NCBI GenBank assembly: GCA_034509735.1
Contig: JACGWO010000004.1
Span: 18,891,395 to 18,955,394, forward strand
Length of the DNA stretch: 64,000 bases
Direction: 5' to 3'
Source of the DNA: Sesamum alatum
Lineage: Eukaryota; Streptophyta; Magnoliopsida; Lamiales; Pedaliaceae
Positions 1-9,986 of this stretch are shown piece after piece (within the stretch, counting starts at the first letter, position 1; the number at the start of each line of letters is the position of its first letter). The notes beneath the pieces were generated by a model, which made no database searches, was not told the DNA's origin, and worked only from the letters and a program-made list of their open reading frames with translations. The translations under genes were made by a program, and so were the position numbers.

Positions 1-1643
1 AAGTATGTAATTTATTGGAGTGGATGAATCAACAACACGTTATGAATTAACGGTATTGATTCATCAATGTTCTAATGTTCCAAGAACAAGAGAACAAGAA
101 AGAACGATTTCTTGGAGAGTGAGAGAGGGGGGGGGGGGGGGGGGGGACGAGAGGAGAGGAGAGGGGAGGGAGAGTGCGTGTGGTGTGTGTTGGAATTTCA
201 TCATCCTCCAAAAGGTGCAAGGCTAGGGGCTTATATAGAGGAGGAGTTTAATCCTCTTTAAACTCCAACTCTTTAGAAGCTTAATTTGACTAGGATTTTG
301 ACCTAGTCAAAGTCCTAGTCAAAGTAGAATTTGACCTTGTCAAATTCAATCCTAGCCTTTCATCTCTCCCATTAAATCTCAACCATTAATTTAATTTAAT
401 GGAATATTTAAACGCTATTAAATATTCCAAAAGGCCAAATAAATATAATAAATGAATATTAATATTTATTCTAGGCCCATTAAATTAATTCCCTTAATAA
501 ATTCAATTTATTAATTTAATTCCCGTTATCAAATAGAAGGAATTAATTCTCCAAGAAAATATAGGACCCGATTAAATTCAATTTAATCATTCCTTTACTC
601 CAATATTTAATTCCAAATTAAATACTAAGTGTGTGTGGATAGTGTGTGACTCTTTAGGTTCACCTTTCAGCTAGACTTGGTCGGATTCCTAGAATCCGTC
701 CGTTACCATGGGTGGCCATCTAGCAACGGTCCATGGCACTAGAGACTAGGTGAAATATTCGGGGATGAACATTTAGGCTCTAACAGTACACTTGTCCTTC
801 TGTCTTCGGTCTCATCACTTAGGGTCTAGGGCACGGAAAAAGCATGTACCCATTTTGGACCTAAGTGTCGGTCTGTCCTTACTAAACGCCGCAAGGGAAA
901 CCTTCCCTTCTGTTCAGTTACTATGGTCACAGATATTAGGGACAAGACACAGAGCATACATGAGACTCAACTGTCAATGCCTTTTGACAGGAGACAGATC
1001 CTTTCTTGGAAACTACTGTCACTCTGTACACCAGAGCTGCACTAGACATGACTTATGACTACTCAAGAGTTTTTTGGCAATCTCTCACGATATCTAAGAT
1101 ACAGACCTGATGTACAGGTGAACTCAGCAGTTCCTCAAGTCAAAGGACTTGACCTGTACCGTTGGAACCGGGAATACACGTCATACCTTGCTGACCATAC
1201 TCAAGGTCCTCCGTAAGACGGTTCCCGCGAGTCACCTCAGTCAGTTGCTTCCTAGCATGCTCACCCACTAACACTGCTTAGACGACCTTCGTCACCCGTC
1301 GATGAAATACGACAGCAGATGCTTAGTGCAAGTTTCAAGGGTAATCTCGGTATCCATTTCCGAGATTCCTTGACTTGGAGATTTCCGGACTGATTCGGTA
1401 AGACTGATTTCATGGACCTACCTCGAAGCGTAGTCCCAGTCCCCGAAATCAATTCTCAGTCCGTGGGCTTTGTTTGCGTAGTGAACAGATATGTAATAGC
1501 AGATATAAGTGAACGTAAACAAAGTGTTGCCATATGAATTTTCACTTCTTTATTCATAAATGATTTATCAAACACCTGAAATTGTCTAGACATAGGTTAC
1601 ATATTCCCGCCAAAATTGGCTTACATGGTCACCTATTCTAACA
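1..1643 (-). mobile_element. LTR 'D', Ty1/copia, incomplete at window edge
   Basis: Minus-oriented copia LTR. Its U3 end lies at the right, where the plus strand reads GTCACCTATTCTAACA, the complement of the TGTTAGAATAGGTGAC start shared by all copia LTRs here. It matches the LTR at 31247-33230 along its length and lacks only about the last 360 bp (U5 end), which lie left of the window. The right edge is followed by CCATG and then more LTR of element E, not by a polypurine tract, so D is a 5' LTR or a solo LTR inserted into E. A TATA-like box reading outward on the minus strand lies near 226-236 (tatatagagg on plus). Confidence 0.85.
127..146. repeat. G20 homopolymer inside the purine tract of LTR D
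   Basis: Twenty consecutive G within the GA-rich stretch that every LTR of this family carries downstream of its TATA box. Sister LTRs have GAGAGA or short G runs at this place. The length may be affected by sequencing error. Confidence 0.9.
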
Positions 1644-1902
1644 CCATGGACCGTTGCTAGACGACCACCCATGGTAACGGGCCCTTGTGGGACATGGGCC
1701 CAAGTCTAGCTGAGGGTGAACCTAAAGGGTCACACATAAATCACCGAGAAGGTTGAGAGATTGACATGGCGTCAATCTCGAAGGATAAATAAGTAATTGG
1801 ATTACTTAAGGGATAGTCCATTGGATGGACGGGCCGATATTGTATTAGACCCTCGTTTAATCGGTAAATCGGATTTATCAATTAAATATGGAAAGTCGAG
1901 AC
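1644..1902 (+). mobile_element. 5' LTR remnant of element E
   Basis: Matches the middle of E's own 3' LTR from about 8166 (gaccgttgctagac...) to about 8425 (ggaaagtcgagacg). Upstream sequence is displaced by LTR D, and everything downstream of the ggaaagtcgagacg motif is replaced by a tandem repeat. The R/U5 part and primer-binding site are therefore missing. Confidence 0.8.
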
Positions 1903-2010
1903 GTATTAATTTTGCACATTATTATGAAAAATGTATTAATTTTGCACATTATTATGAAAAATGTATTAATTTTGCACATTATTATGAAAAATGTATTAAT
2001 TTTGCACATT
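1903..2010 (+). repeat. 30-bp tandem repeat, about 3.6 copies
   Basis: Perfect direct repeats of a 30-bp unit beginning ATTATGAAAAATG and ending TTGCACATT at 1921-1950, 1951-1980 and 1981-2010, preceded by an 18-bp partial copy. The unit length is a multiple of three, so one frame repeats YYEKCINFAH. I see no reason to think this is translated. It sits exactly where E's LTR breaks off. Confidence 0.97.
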
Positions 2011-3338
2011 TGATTTGTGAAATATTGGATTTTTTCTTGGATCAAATTTGCTTAATTAATTTGGGATTAATACATGCATTGGATGTATTGTGTATAATGT
2101 CCATTGAATTTGAAATTTGAATTTTGCATATTGTTTATATATTTGTGCTTTGTGATGTTGGACATCATTTGGACATTTTGATTATCCATGGTTTAAGCAT
2201 GATTATTTGGAATAATTGTGTTATGTGCGTTGATGGGATCAACATGGGATGATCACAAGAGCCCTAGACCTTGTGTACGGATGAATATATGTCGTTTACG
2301 TTTCTGTTGAGTGGGGCCTGCGTGCCTTTTGTTTTGGGACAATCATCTCCCGATTTTCAGCCTCATGATGTTAAGGCTTGTTTTTATTTCCCATGTATTA
2401 TTTTCAATTGTAATGAGAGTAGATAGGATTGATGAGGTTATTATTATTATTTTTTTTAACAAGCCCATGGAGTCGGAGACCCAAGGTGGAACATCAAGGC
2501 GTGAAAAAAGAGAATCACAAGGCCCATTGGAAGGATAATGGGTATATTATCTTGTAATAATATAGGACCACCCTAGACAGACCATAGACTCACTGCGGGC
2601 TCAGTGGGTCGCATAGGTTGGGCTAGTGATCATCCTAACAGGGGTATGCTATGTTTTTTGCATGCGGCGTGATTATTTAATCGCTTTAAATATTTGATAT
2701 TTATGCATGCTAAAACACCTTAATGCGATGAGGTCGGTCGTTCATTAAGTTCTCATTTGGTTGGACCAAATTAAATATTAGGCCCAGAATGGACTTGGAT
2801 TAAAATGGTATTTTGATCTGTCCGAGCCTTCCATCCACAGCAATGTGGCGAGGAAGCTACCACGACCCAAGTGTGGTTTCATGCGTCGTGTCATACTTGG
2901 ACTAGGGGAAAGCTGCACTATTGTTGTGAACAAAGAGGCTGCACTCGTTGTTTCCCTGTCTCACGAGTCGTGGGGGGCGACAATTTAAGGCATGATTTGG
3001 TTGATGGGTCGGGCCCAACACTGAGTAACATGGTTCACTTGGAATCCTTGGAACCATGCGAATAAGTGAGGCAAAACATCTTGGGAATCTCATGGGATGA
3101 GAATGATATTGGATATCTCCCACGAAGTCTTCTTCATGTGGATCTTAAAAGCGGGCATGGAGATTACGCTTGTGGATCCCAAGCCCACTAGGAAATGGTT
3201 TCCCGAAACTCCGCTTGAGACTGGTGGACTTTCGTATAAATAGTAGGAGGGTTAAAGACTAAAAGACCAAATCTTCAACTTGAATAATAATATTACCATC
3301 ATTTGCTAATTTCTGCTTTACATTTTATAAATGTAGAT
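2011..3338 (+). other. Untranslated leader of element E
   Basis: Non-coding sequence between the LTR remnant and gag, homologous in blocks to the leaders of A, B and C. Visible pieces are a segment bounded by inverted repeats GGATGATCAC (2247-2256) and GTGATCATCC (2626-2635), a block with the ggttggaccaaattaaatat motif near 2758, and two consecutive stem-loops at 2867-2900 and 2948-2983. Short open frames here are not conserved between elements and are not called. Confidence 0.8.
2867..2983 (+). promoter_or_regulatory. Paired leader stem-loops of element E
   Basis: First hairpin 2867-2900: arms CCAAGTGTG and CATACTTGG give nine pairs including one G-U, with loop gtttcatgcgtcgtgt. Second hairpin 2948-2983: arms TTGTTTCCC and GGGCGACAA give eight of nine pairs, and the loop holds CACGAGTCGTG, an 11-nt palindrome. 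Equivalent paired hairpins with different stems occur in A, B and C. Function is inferred only: a packaging or dimerisation signal is plausible. Confidence 0.5.
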
Positions 3339-4244
3339 ATGTCTAATAATCCATTAACCATGGTACTTGAGACTAATAAGTTCAACGGAACGAACTACTC
3401 AGACTGGATGAGAAACCTGAGGATTGTCCTCGGTTTCGAGAACCAAGGCCACGTCTTGGACGAGCCGCCACCGAGCGACTTACCAGAGGGGTCCACGCTA
3501 GATGAACGTTTGACGTTCGAGAAATGGCATGAGGACAACCAGAAAGTGCGTAGTATCATATTGGCTTCGATGTCTAACGAAATCCAGAAGCAATATGAGA
3601 GGCTGGACAACGTCTCCGCCACAATGCTCCGCATGAACGAGGTTTATGCAGTTCTGGATAGGCATATTAGATATGCCGCCATAGAAGCATTCTTTGGCAC
3701 CAAGCTTGCTGAAGGATCGTCTGTACAGAGTCATGGGGTTAAGATGCTCTCCCTAGTGGAGAAGCTCGAGGACCTTAAAGTTAGGTTTGACAATGACACG
3801 TACATTGACGTGATCCTCCAGTCGCTTCCTTTGTCCTATGACCCGTTTGTTATCAACTACAACATGAACGGACTTGAGAAGTCTATTCATGAGTTGATCA
3901 ACATGCTGGTCCAATACGAGGCAACGACCCACAAGTCGGCGCCGGCGGTATTGATAGGAGAGGCTTCAACCTCCAAGGCGAATGGTAAGAGAGCCAGACG
4001 TTGGAAGAGGAAGAAGGGAAAGGGGAAGACGGTTGCGGCCCCTGCTCGCGCTCCAGGTGCCTCTGTTGCCCCGGTGGGGATGGACAAAGGGAAAGGGAAA
4101 GCCCGTGGTTCTCAGCGGTCCAAGATAAATGATGTCTGCATGCATTACCTAGGAACGGGGCATTGGAGGGAGTGCCCACAACTCCTCTCCAACCCAGGTA
4201 TGTTTGTGGTTGAAGTAAACATGATAACTAATTCTGCTTCATAG
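3339..4244 (+). pseudogene. gag: Copia gag of element E
   Basis: Encodes the capsid/nucleocapsid protein that forms the cytoplasmic particle around retrotransposon RNA. The start chosen is the ATG at 3339, because MSNNPL there aligns with MSKNPL or MSKSPL starts in A, B and C. The upstream extension is not shared. The first ~210 codons are the copia gag domain (YSDWMRNLRIVL near the start, then the VILQSLP...NYNMNGLEK region). A very Lys/Arg-rich stretch precedes a zinc knuckle. The knuckle reads CMHYLGTGHWREC, so the second cysteine of the CX2CX4HX4C motif is Tyr and metal binding is probably lost. A TAG at 4242-4244 replaces the Trp codon conserved just before the protease DTG motif. Confidence 0.9.
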
Positions 4245-5690
4245 GTATTGGATACTGGGTGTGGTGCTCACATCTGCAATGATTTGCAGGCACTGCAAAA
4301 AAGCAGAAGGCTAACCAAAGATGAGATGATCCTGAGGCTAGGCGATGCCAAGGCCGTTGCTGCGAAAGTCGTAGGATCAATGGAGTTGCCATTAGTAGTG
4401 ATGTTAGGATTGTACTGAACGATTGTTTTTATGTACCTAGCATGATTAAAATTATCGTATCTATCCCGTTCCTTGACAAGGAGGGATATTCATTTACCAT
4501 CAATAAAAACGGTTTTTTCATTATAAAGGATGGTATTTCTCATTTACTTGGTACAATGGTAAATGGTCTGTACATACTTCAACAATCTAATTGGATTACG
4601 ACTGCGGAACACAAATGAAAACGTGATGATCACGATAACGCATTGATATGGCATGCGAGGTTAGGTCATAATTCTAAAGATAGGATAAGAAGGTTGGTGG
4701 ACTCAAAGAGTCTAGAAATAGACGATTTGGACAACCTACTGACCTGCGAATCCTGTCTGAAGGGAAAGATGACCAAGAAACCCTTTGTTGGACAAAGCAC
4801 GCTAGCCAACGGTCTATTAGATTTGATCCATACGGACGTTTGTGGTCCACTAAATACTCAGGCTAGAGGTGGGTACCCATACTTCATAACCTTTACCGAT
4901 GATCACTCACGGTATGGTTATATTTACCTGATGAGGTACAAGTCTGAAGCCTTTGGAATGTTTAAGGAATACAGACTTGAAGTAGAGAACCAAACAGGTC
5001 GAAAAGATCAAAGCCCTTCGGTCGGACCGAGGTGGAGAGTATTTAAGTGGTGGGTTTACTGATTATCTAAAAGAGAATGGCATTCTCTCTCAGTGGACCC
5101 CTCCTAGAACACCACAGCTTAATGGTGTGTCTGAAAGGACGAATCAGACCTTGTTGGACATGGTCCGATCCATGATGAGTGTTACTGAACTCCCCTTATC
5201 CTTCTGGGGATACGCTCTTGAGACAGTGGCCAAAGTTTTGAACTTGGCGCCATCTAAGAAAATATTCCAGACGCCATATGAGATATGGCATGGCAAGCCT
5301 GCCTCTTATAAATATTTGAAAGTGTGGGGTTGCCCCGCATACGTCAAAAGATTAGATGGAGATAAACTGGACTCAAGGTCTAGTTTATGCAGGTTCATCA
5401 GTATCCGAAAGAAACTGCAGGGTATTATTTCTATGATCCCTCCGAGCAAAAGGTTTTTTGTCTCGTGAAAAGCAGTGTTCTTGGAAAAGGGTTTTCGATC
5501 GGATAGTCGACGCGATGAGGTACTCCTTGAGGAATCAAGTGAGGTACCCTATGAGGCGGCAGTGACATCTGAGCTAGTGCTTCCCACTGATATTGTTCCA
5601 GTCCTCCGTAGGTCGGCCAGAGTATCCCATGCACTTGACAGATTATCCAAAGACGTACGGAGGAGCAATGTCAGAAATTGATTCGTAGAA
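4245..5690 (+). pseudogene. pol: Copia protease and integrase of element E, frameshifted
   Basis: The aspartic protease motif LDTGCGAHIC follows directly after the gag stop. A frameshift lies near 4385. The reading then resumes with YVPSMIK...VSIPFLDKEGY, the protease to pre-integrase linker. From 4643 a 139-codon frame holds the integrase zinc module (WHARLGH... CESCLKGK) and the first two catalytic residues (HTDVCGPL, TFTDDHSRYGY). A frameshift near 5000 moves the GGEY third-acid segment to another frame. A further piece at 5127-5468 (LLDMVRSMMS, TPYEIWHGKP) is the rest of the core, and 5475-5681 is the linker to RT. Integrase would insert cDNA with 5-bp duplications. This copy is dead. Confidence 0.9.
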
Positions 5691-6540
5691 GTGGCTTAAG
5701 GCCATGAAATCCGAGATGGACTCAATAGGTACAAACCAGGTTTGGACCCTAGTGGGCCCACCCAAAGGGGTAAAACCCGTAGGGTGTAAATGGGTCTACA
5801 AACGTAAGCTTGGAGCTAACGGGGAGGTTACAACCTTCAAAGCCAGACTTGTGGTGAAGGGGTATACTCAGCGACCCGGGGTCGATTTTGAGGAAACCTA
5901 CTCCCTTGTAGCAATGGCTAAGTCCATTCGGATACTGCTTGCCGTAGCAGCATGGTATGACTATGAAATATGGCAGATGGACGTGAAAACTATCTTCCTC
6001 AACTGTTTCATAGAGGAAGAGATCTATATGGATCAACTGGAAGGTTTCACATCTGTTGGAGAAGAGCAGAAGGTCTGCCGTCTCCAAAGGTCCATCTATG
6101 GCCTCAAACAAGCTTCTTGAAGCTGGAACATGCGTTTTGATGAAGTCATACGGGGATATGATTTCATCAAGAACGAGTCCGATCCTTGTGTATACATGAA
6201 GATCAGTGGGAGCTCGGTTGGATTTCTGGTGCTTTACTTGGATGACATCTTGCTCATTGGGAATGATGCTAAGATGTTGGGAAATACTAAAGCTTGGTTG
6301 TCAACACAATTTTCCATGAAGGATATGGGCGAGGCGTCCTACATCCTTGGCATCAAGATCTACAGGGATAGATCTAAAAGGATGTTAGGAATGGCCCTGT
6401 CCTCGTACATTGAGAAAGTCTTGAAGAGATTCAAGATGGAGAACTCAAAATGAGGATTCCTTCCTATGAGGCATGGAATTAAGTTGTCCATGAAGCAGTC
6501 TCATAAGACTGATGAGGAGCTTAAACGGAGTCCAAGAAGC
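5691..6540 (+). pseudogene. pol: Copia reverse transcriptase of element E
   Basis: RNA-dependent DNA polymerase domain in two frames. 5704-6120 contains QVWTLVGPPKGVKPVGCKWV, KARLVVKGYTQRPGVDF and IWQMDVKTIFLN, the first catalytic Asp region. It ends at a TGA (6118-6120) in place of the Arg of QASRSWN. 6130-6453 carries LYLDDILLI, the copia YVDD active site with Val replaced by Leu, and ends at a second TGA (6451-6453) where sister elements have KRGFLPMRHG. Both stops are one transition away from CGA. The domain is otherwise full length. Confidence 0.9.
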
Positions 6541-7205
6541 CGTAGGCAGCATTCAGTATGTTGTCCAGTGCACTAGACCTGATGTGGCTTTCGCTTTGAG
6601 CGTGACTAGTCGATATCAGTCGTGTGCCGGGGAGGCACACTAGAGTGCAGTCAAGACTATCCTGAAGTACCTGAAAAGGAATAAGGACATGTTCTTGATC
6701 TACGGTGGTGGAGAATTGATACTGGAAGGCTATAGCGACGCTAGCTTCCAGTCGGATGACGATGATGCCAAGTCTCAATCTGGTTCTGTGTTCAGAGTAA
6801 ATGGTGGTGTGGTTGCTTGGAAGAGTTCCAAGTAGGCTACCACGGTGGGCTCCACCATAGAGTCTGAATTCATAGCGGCTTTGGAAGCTGCTGAGGAGAC
6901 GGTTTGGTTGATGAGCTACATCCAAGGGTGGGATGTAGTGCCTAGCATTGCTAAGCCTATAGTTATCTTGTACGATAACAACAAGGCGACAACACTAGCA
7001 AAGGAACCGAGATCTCATCATGATCCAAGCATATTCTTAGACGCTACCATCTGCTTAGAGAGATGGTTAGCAGGAGTGAAGTTCGGTTGGACCGAGTCAG
7101 CTCTGCAGAAAACATAGCAGATCCACTTGCTAAGCCCATATCGCAAGTTGCCCATACTTAGCATCTGGATAATATAGGTTTGAGGTCAATGGGTGATTGG
7201 CTTTA
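6541..7205 (+). pseudogene. pol: Copia RNase H of element E
   Basis: C-terminal RNase H, which removes RNA from the RNA:DNA hybrid. Visible parts are TRPDVAFALSVTSRYQS, the first acid in YSDASF, the second in the TIESEFIA block and the third in LYDNN, ending MGDWL just before the polypurine tract. Stops occur at 6641-6643 (Trp position) and 6833-6835 (Gln position), and the last 30 codons are frameshifted. The conserved ending is the same as in A (HMGDWL), C (HMGNWL) and B (ICNWL), which fixes the 3' end of pol. Confidence 0.88.
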
Positions 7206-7209
7206 GGTG

Positions 7210-7220
7210 AAGTGGGAGAT
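7210..7220 (+). other. Polypurine tract of element E
   Basis: AAGTGGGAGAT immediately before the 3' LTR start. It would prime plus-strand DNA synthesis. The same sequence, or its complement ATCTCCCACTT, abuts the 3' LTRs of C (33231) and J (56119). Confidence 0.9.
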
Positions 7221-9431
7221 TGTTAGAATAGGTGACCAGAAAGCAAATAAGTTTGGCGTTTTGTAACCTATTTGACAACTTGATGTAATGTAATATTATG
7301 TGATGAATAAAATGAGTGTTCGTTACCAATGGTACATACTTTGTTGTGCTCATTTTACATATGCTAAAACGTTGTTTTGCTTATATCGCAAAAAAACCCA
7401 CAGACCACGGTTAACAACTCATGCAGTTGGGCCACACATTGGATGGTGGTCATGAAACCAATTGATTAAGAGTTGGATCTGAAACGTTCCAAGTTGAGGA
7501 CCTCGAGACAGGGCATCGAGAGTCATATAAAGACTTGCATCAAGAGTCGTGTTTATTGGATGAGTGTTGTGTTTCATCGGCGACAGGCGTGGGACGCCTA
7601 CACAATCTTGATGGGTTGGTCGACTGGGGTCGAGTCGACTGGACTGACTCGCGGAGATCATCATATGGAAGCCTTGGAGGCTTGGTCGATATGATTAAAT
7701 TTTTTCGTCTCCGATAGTACGGGAGTAGTCCTCAGACTTGAGGAACCATGGCAGTCACGTGCACAGGATGGCTGTGTCTTGGATCTGGCGAGAGGTGATC
7801 ATTCTGTAAGATGATCATTATAAGCCTTGTCCAATGCAGTCAGAATATGTAGCGAGGACGGTGGGTTCCAAGAAGAGGATCCATCCCGTGTCAGTATGGG
7901 ACAGAAGTATCTCCTATGCACTCGGAGACACGTTTATGCTGTTTAAAGCTGTGGCCACAGTGGTTGGTTGAACAGGGAATGGTTTCCTGTGTCGATGCAA
8001 TGAAGCATGCGTAGTCTCGAGTATTAAGCATAGATGCCTAGTCAACGATGGCAGTCGACGCCCAATTCCATACCTTAGACTAAAGTCGGGAGACGGTAGA
8101 CGGAAGGACCGTACTCATATGGAATCGACGCCTAAATGCTCACGCCAACATTCACCTAGTCTCTAGTGCCATTGACCGTTGCTAGACGGCCACCCATGGT
8201 AACGGGCCCTTGTGGGTCACGGGCCCAAATCTAGCTTAGGGTGAATCTAAAGGGTCACACACAAATCAACCAGAAGGTTGAGAGATTGACTTGAAGTCAA
8301 TCTCGAAGGATAAAATAAGTACTTGGATTACTTAAGGGATAGTCCATTGGATGGACGGGCTGATATTGTATCAGGCCCTCGTTTAATTGGTAAATGGGAT
8401 TATCGATTAAATATGGAAAGTCGAGACGTTGGATCTTTTGATTGGATTGAAAGATCAACGGGAATTGTTTAAGTGGACATTAAATTGGATTTAATTTTGG
8501 GTTCATCGTGATTGGATTACGGTAACACTCGGTCCGTTAAATGTTGACCCGAGAGGAGAATTAATTCCTATTTTGGAATAGGAAGAAGTTGGACTTCTTT
8601 CCTAATTGAGCATGGTCGAAAATGCTCCCCTGGAGGAAGCAAAATTCAGCCATGTTGCATGCTAGGTGGTCGTTGACTTGTCTCTTTTGGTAAGAGACAA
8701 ATCAACTCCAATCAAGCCCTTCTCTTTTTGTATGATTTGATCATACCTTAAAAGTTGAAGGCTTGATTGAAGAATTAATGGTGATTGATTGAGATGTATC
8801 TAGACATCCTTGGATGAACCTAGACACATTCCAATAATCACATTAATTATGTATATATATGAGTATATACTAAAACCTTATGCATGAGATCATTATTCAT
8901 CTTTTTTAGGAAAAAGAAGATAAAAAATCGGCCTCTCTCCTCCCTCACACTCTTGGCCTCTCTCTCCATCTCTTACTATTGTTCTTCACTTGATCTTAGA
9001 TCAAAAGGGAAGAACAAAGTAGGTTTATGAAGAACTCTAATTCATAGTGTTTATTTTCTTAAACCGATTCCTTCATAAACCCATTTTCTTCTAGCAAGGA
9101 GAACGTGAGTTTCTTCCGGTGTGGTGTGGATCACATTTCGAGAGTCCATACGTTTGGACTTTGTGAATATTCGAGATAAGGAACAAATCTTGTAGCCGAA
9201 CGCACTTGAAAACTACGAAGGTAACAATTTATTACGCTTTCATTGTTTTCAATTCATCTATGCCCTATGTATAATATTTACTTTAATATTGATACATCCT
9301 ACATCGAACGTCCGGTTTTGAGCACCCAAGGGTACACCCTTGGGATTACGTTTATTTATTTGTTTAAATTTACGTATTTTCATGCTTCTCGCTTCCGCTC
9401 GCCCTCCCGGGCGGATCCGCTTGTCCCTTGA
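7221..9431 (+). mobile_element. 3' LTR of element E
   Basis: 2211-bp LTR starting TGTTAGAATAGGTGACC after the polypurine tract and ending ggatccgcttgtcccttga. The solo LTR at 25397-27618 ends ...gtccttCA at the homologous point, so the terminal CA is mutated to GA here. It contains the block shared by all copia LTRs in the window (gaccgttgctagacgg near 8170), an AT-rich core promoter candidate (gtatatatatgagtatatac near 8850) and a purine/pyrimidine-biased leader near 8930-8970. It is about 2.2 kb, in the long range for copia LTRs. Confidence 0.92.
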
Positions 9432-9985
9432 GCTAATCTAAAGCGGCTTTCATCATTTACAAGGGCAGTATGTATGCCCTCATTGTTCAAGCGAGGACGA
9501 GGATACGAAACACACTATGCTTGACTGCGATTTTGCCCGCCAAACATGGGCTTTAACCCATCTTCCGTGGAACACTGTTTTCGTTTGGGGTGACTGTGGT
9601 GAATCTTGGATCCGTTATTTACACGGGAATCTTGAAGCTTAGGAATACAGATACCCCTAGTTGTGGCCTCGAACTTGTGGCATTGTCGTAACAAGAGTCT
9701 GATGGAGGGTGCACAATTGTCTCCGCCTGAACTAGTTTCATCTAGTTGGAGTTTTCTGCATTCTTTTGATGCAGCTACCTTATCCAACAGCCCTACGGAG
9801 TATGGCACTTAAGGTCCTTAGGTTGTGATAGAATCAGTTGGTTGTCATTCAGAGGCTATGTTTTATCAGTTTGTATGTCTTCTCCTCTGGTGCTCCGTGA
9901 TTGTATTCTGTGGTGCTTTTGACTGCACACCATCTTATTAATAAAGTGGTGTTTTATTGTTTTAAAAAGGAAAAAAAAAGAAAAT
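9432..9985 (+). pseudogene. LINE 3' end ('LINE2'): zf-RVT remnant and poly(A)
   Basis: Plus-strand remnant of the C-terminal zinc-binding region that follows reverse transcriptase in plant L1-type LINEs. From 9475 one frame reads CPHC, then HTMLDCDFARQTWAL, the CX2C...HX4C pattern of zf-RVT, followed by a Trp-rich stretch to a stop near 9640. Downstream is a 3' untranslated region with AATAAA near 9939 and an A-rich tail (aaaaaggaaaaaaaaagaaaa). The left side is cut by the 3' end of element E. The tail runs directly into the interior of LTR F, which suggests LINE2 inserted in F and E later inserted in LINE2. Too degenerate to be functional. Confidence 0.75.
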
Positions 9986-9986
9986 G

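Larger units (their letters stand above)
1644..9431 (+). mobile_element. Ty1/copia element E, decayed
   Basis: Plus-strand element with a 5' LTR remnant (1644-1902), leader, gag (3339-4244), protease, integrase, reverse transcriptase, RNase H, a polypurine tract (7210-7220) and a complete 3' LTR (7221-9431). The domain order PR-INT-RT-RH is the Ty1/copia order. The 5' LTR has lost its U5 end and no primer-binding site is visible. LTR D is inserted at its left. The coding frame has several premature stops and frameshifts, so it cannot encode a functional polyprotein. Its 3' LTR ends against the LINE fragment at 9432. Confidence 0.9.

Noticed and set aside
792..1058. Recurrent ~88-codon LTR frame (also near 32380, 39458, 48655, 62246)
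   Set aside because: Repeats only because the LTR is repeated. Some copies read it on different strands relative to the window, with different breaks, and it starts in U3 upstream of the TATA box.
1921..2010. CRISPR-like array
   Set aside because: Repeats are directly contiguous with no spacers; tandem repeat in a plant genome.
1797..2120. 107-codon frame with repeated decapeptide YYEKCINFAH
   Set aside because: Arises from a 30-bp tandem repeat fused to LTR and leader sequence, with no homologue or conserved start.
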